Shown here: piece after piece, positions 14,715 through 16,569 of the stretch
Numbering within the stretch: position 1 is the first letter of the stretch
How the letters are laid out: the number at the start of each line of letters is the position of its first letter
Source of the DNA: M3007 sp046160345
GTDB taxonomy: Bacteria; Bacteroidota; Bacteroidia; Chitinophagales; Saprospiraceae
DNA length: 16,569 nucleotides
Assembly (NCBI GenBank): GCA_046160345.1
Contig: JBJXGO010000344.1
Coordinates: 1 to 16,569 of the forward strand
Direction: 5' to 3'
The notes under the pieces: generated by a model
Database searches by the model: none
What the model was told of the DNA's origin: nothing
Seen by the model: only the letters and a program-made list of their open reading frames with translations
Program-made: the position numbers and the translations under genes

Positions 14715-14805
14715 AAATCTGTTGCATTTGAAACTTGAATCCGCCAGTTCTTTCAAGCGGCGGATAAGAAAACTAAATCTGTTGCATTTGAAACTTGAAT
14801 CCGCC
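14715..14805. repeat. Two 31-bp identical direct repeats spaced 60 bp
   Basis: Bases 14715-14745 and 14775-14805 are identical. Each is preceded by a shared AGAAAACT. Between them, ATCCGCC (14739-14745) and GGCGGAT (14759-14765) form an inverted repeat. The core GTTGCATTTGAAACTTGAA resembles, from memory, ends of IS30-family insertion sequences, but no transposase is present. Two copies with unique flanks are not a CRISPR array. Confidence 0.85.
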
Positions 14806-14847
14806 TAATATACCTCCGTTAATATACCGTAAAAGTATTATAACGGG

Positions 14848-14900
14848 GAAGGGAAAGCCTTTACATAGTGTTTCAAATGCTTTGCCGTTCGTTACATTTT
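14848..14900 (-). repeat. Dispersed repeat R1, copy 2
   Basis: This 53-base block is 85% identical and ungapped to 9681-9733, and shares its higher-coordinate half with 14425-14467. It is adjacent to the kinase terminator-like hairpin. Confidence 0.8.
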
Positions 14901-14907
14901 TGGAAAA

Positions 14908-14941
14908 ATTCCGAAAGCGAACCCTATTTTATTTTCGGAAT
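14908..14941 (-). terminator. Probable intrinsic terminator of the kinase gene
   Basis: On the minus strand ATTCCGAAA and TTTCGGAAT pair as a perfect 9-bp stem with a 16-base loop, followed by TTTTCC. It lies about 110 bases beyond the kinase stop. The long loop and short T-run make it moderate at best. Confidence 0.45.
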
Positions 14942-15049
14942 CGCTACTTTTTGACCCACATTCCGAACAGCAACTCATCTTTTTTGAAAAAAGTAGTCTG
15001 AAAAAGGTGGAAAAAGGGGTGAACCTGCATCTGGACTTCTCTTGATATT

Positions 15050-16569
15050 TCACGAATATTCAGAAGGCGTTTTCCCGTAAACTTCCTTGAACGCCCTGGA
15101 AAAAACACTGGGCGAGGAAAAGCCCGTTTGCCATGTGATTTCAGAAATGTTGAGCTTGCCTTCCCGCAGGAGTTCGACCGCCCGTTCCAGGCGGACGGAT
15201 TTTACCAGTTCACTGATGGAAGAGTTGGTCAGTGCTTTAAGTTTTCGGAATAGATGCACCCGGCTCATCCCGAAATGCCTGCCAATGATGTCGCCGTTCA
15301 GGTCGGCTTCGTCCAGATTTTCAAGAATGTAAGTTTTCAGTTCGAGGATGAAGGCGTCTTCCTGCTCGAAGGTTTCGTCCGCCGCCGTCGGAGAAAGGCT
15401 GTCTTGATAGCGTTTCTGCAGCAGCAGCCGGATTTCGATGAGTTTTTGAATGCAAAGGGCAAGTTCCTGGGGGCTGAACGGCTTGGTCAGGTAGGCATCG
15501 GCGCCCCGGCGCAGACCTTCCAGGCGGCTTTCCAAACTGGCTTTGGCAGTGAGCAATATGACGGGGATGTGCGAGGTGCTGAGATTGCTGCGAATGGCTT
15601 GAGTGAAGGCATAGCCATCCATTTTGGGCATCATCACGTCGGAGATGATTAAATCGGGGATGATGGAGAGTGCCTTTTCCAATCCTTCCTCCCCGTTGCC
15701 GGCTTCGGTGATATTGTATTTGGAAGCATCCAAACAATAGCGGACGTATTCCCGCATCTCCTCGTTGTCTTCGACGATGAGCAATTCCAAAAGTCCGGCA
15801 GGCTCGCCCGGTTTGAAAATTTCCGCCGCCGCCGGAGCGGTCAAATCGAAGGCAGGCAGCGGCAATTCTTCCACCGGATAATCTTTTGCAAGCCCGTTTA
15901 TTTCTTGTTCGAGCACCGGAAGCCAAAGTTTGAAAGTAGCCCCTTTTCCAACTTCACTGGCGACTTCGATAGTGCCGCCCTCCAATTCCACCAGTTCTTT
16001 CACCAATGCCAAACCGATGCCCGTGCCGCCCGACAATCGGGTGGAGGAGTCATCGCTTTGATAAAAACGGTCGAAAATGTGGGGCAGGTTATTTTCAGAA
16101 ATACCGATGCCGTTGTCTTTGACCGCCAGAAAAATGTGTTCTTTTCCTTGCCGAATTTGCCTGCCGAGGCTGATTTGTATCGCCCCGTTTTCGGGCGTGA
16201 ACTTGATGGCGTTCGAGATGAGGTTGTAAACGATTTTGTTCCACTTGTCTTTGTCGAAGCAGGTTTCCCAGGTTTCAAGGTTGCTCACCAGGGCAATCCG
16301 CAGGTTTTTTTTGTCGGCAATCGGCTGGAACCTGTCCACCAGCGAATAAGTGAAAAGAACGAGGTCGCCCCGGCTCACTTCGACTTGCATCCGCCCACCT
16401 TCGAGTTTTGAAATGTCGAGCAATTGGTTGATTAAATCCAGGAGATGCCGGGCATTGTTCAGCACGCCGTTCAGCCTTCTTTTGAAAAGGAGGGGCAGGT
16501 TTTCCTGCTTCAACTGTTCGAGCGGTCCGATGATAAGCGTCAGCGGGGTGCGAAATTCGTGGGTGATAT
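15050..16569 (-). CDS. Hybrid sensor histidine kinase/response regulator with AraC-type DNA-binding domain (5' end outside window)
   Basis: The visible 505 residues run off the right edge. They start with the phospho-acceptor box ITHEFRTPLTLIIGP (His at visible residue 3). The ATPase domain follows, with the N box NLISNAIKF (115-123), DNGIGI (151-156) and GGTGIGL (180-186). A receiver domain covers about 260-380: acidic pair VEDN, phospho-acceptor Asp310 in ISDVMMPKMDG, and Lys362 in TKPF. An AraC helix-turn-helix module closes the protein (about 425-505: FGMSRVHLFRKLKALT, GFSSPSVFSRAFK, GKTPSEYS). This single-protein two-component layout (HTCS) typically couples a periplasmic sensor to transcription in Bacteroidota. 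The sensor is missing, so signal and targets are unknown. It is separated by over 700 bases from egtB and need not regulate it. Confidence 0.93.
   Translation of the reverse strand, partial: ITHEFRTPLTLIIGPLEQLKQENLPLLFKRRLNGVLNNARHLLDLINQLLDISKLEGGRMQVEVSRGDLVLFTYSLVDRFQPIADKKNLRIALVSNLETWETCFDKDKWNKIVYNLISNAIKFTPENGAIQISLGRQIRQGKEHIFLAVKDNGIGISENNLPHIFDRFYQSDDSSTRLSGGTGIGLALVKELVELEGGTIEVASEVGKGATFKLWLPVLEQEINGLAKDYPVEELPLPAFDLTAPAAAEIFKPGEPAGLLELLIVEDNEEMREYVRYCLDASKYNITEAGNGEEGLEKALSIIPDLIISDVMMPKMDGYAFTQAIRSNLSTSHIPVILLTAKASLESRLEGLRRGADAYLTKPFSPQELALCIQKLIEIRLLLQKRYQDSLSPTAADETFEQEDAFILELKTYILENLDEADLNGDIIGRHFGMSRVHLFRKLKALTNSSISELVKSVRLERAVELLREGKLNISEITWQTGFSSPSVFSRAFKEVYGKTPSEYS

Larger units (their letters stand above)
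14627..15049. other. Gene-free interval rich in repeats and palindromes
   Basis: No supported gene lies here. In order it contains CCAATTGCCCAATTGG (14635-14650, 7-bp arms), a 60-bp-spaced direct repeat, a copy of R1, a terminator-like hairpin for the kinase gene, and an AT palindrome CTTTTTTGAAAAAAG (14979-14993). A plus-strand frame at 14795-15001 overlaps these elements and has no recognisable similarity. A cryptic insertion-element remnant is plausible. Confidence 0.6.

Noticed and set aside
14715..14805. Possible CRISPR array
   Set aside because: There are only two repeat units, no further copies at the same spacing and no cas genes.
14795..15001. Plus-strand open frame of 68 codons
   Set aside because: It is made up of repeat R1, the terminator hairpin and the AT palindrome; low-complexity sequence with no similarity.
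1..16569. Search for an NRPS, PKS or precursor peptide gene that would complete a natural-product cluster
   Set aside because: No adenylation, condensation, ketosynthase or leader-peptide sequence was seen on either strand; any such gene must be outside the window.

Overview
The window looks like chromosomal DNA of a Bacteroidota bacterium, probably of the Saprospiraceae/Chitinophagia kind. Supporting signs are a one-piece sensor kinase/receiver/AraC regulator, a secreted protein with dockerin-type calcium repeats, few Shine-Dalgarno sequences and many intergenic palindromes. The species cannot be named. Every convincing gene is on the minus strand, so transcription runs from high to low coordinates.

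Layout in transcription order. (1) 16569-15050: the 3' part of a hybrid histidine kinase/response regulator. (2) 15049-14293: a long stretch with no intact gene, holding repeats, a terminator-like hairpin and a broken copy of the 3' end of the FMN dehydrogenase gene found at the far left of the window. (3) 14292-10717: AT-rich egtB and egtD (ergothioneine-type biosynthesis) followed by a GC-rich MFS transporter gene. (4) 10638-9358: a gene graveyard with a peptide-export ABC transporter lacking about 400 internal residues, an amidinotransferase lacking about 250 internal residues, and an acyl-carrier-like protein without the attachment serine. Diverged repeats lie in and around it. (5) 9203-8508: a secreted dockerin-repeat protein. 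(6) 8467-5841: an SPFH/prohibitin-like protein, two paralogous DUF697 membrane proteins (one carrying a helix-hairpin-helix tail) and a small membrane protein. (7) 5794-397: a tight four-gene group of cyclic-peptide-type ABC exporter, 4-hydroxyphenylpyruvate-dioxygenase-family enzyme, PLP aminotransferase and FMN alpha-hydroxy-acid dehydrogenase. (8) 396-1: a 3' tRNA-Gly fragment (probable integration scar) and a decayed ParE/RelE-like toxin gene.

The most interesting unit is group 7. Its three enzymes are the classes that make 4-hydroxyphenylglycine in glycopeptide producers (hydroxymandelate synthase, hydroxymandelate oxidase, aminotransferase), and they sit next to a peptide-type exporter. 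The dioxygenase keeps the iron ligands and the Phe typical of true HPPD, which argues for homogentisate formation. However, it has Asn, Ser and Cys where HPPDs normally have Ser, Pro and Asn in the substrate pocket. Its substrate and product are therefore open. Direct repeats, the tRNA fragment and the internally deleted genes indicate that this is a reshuffled accessory region.
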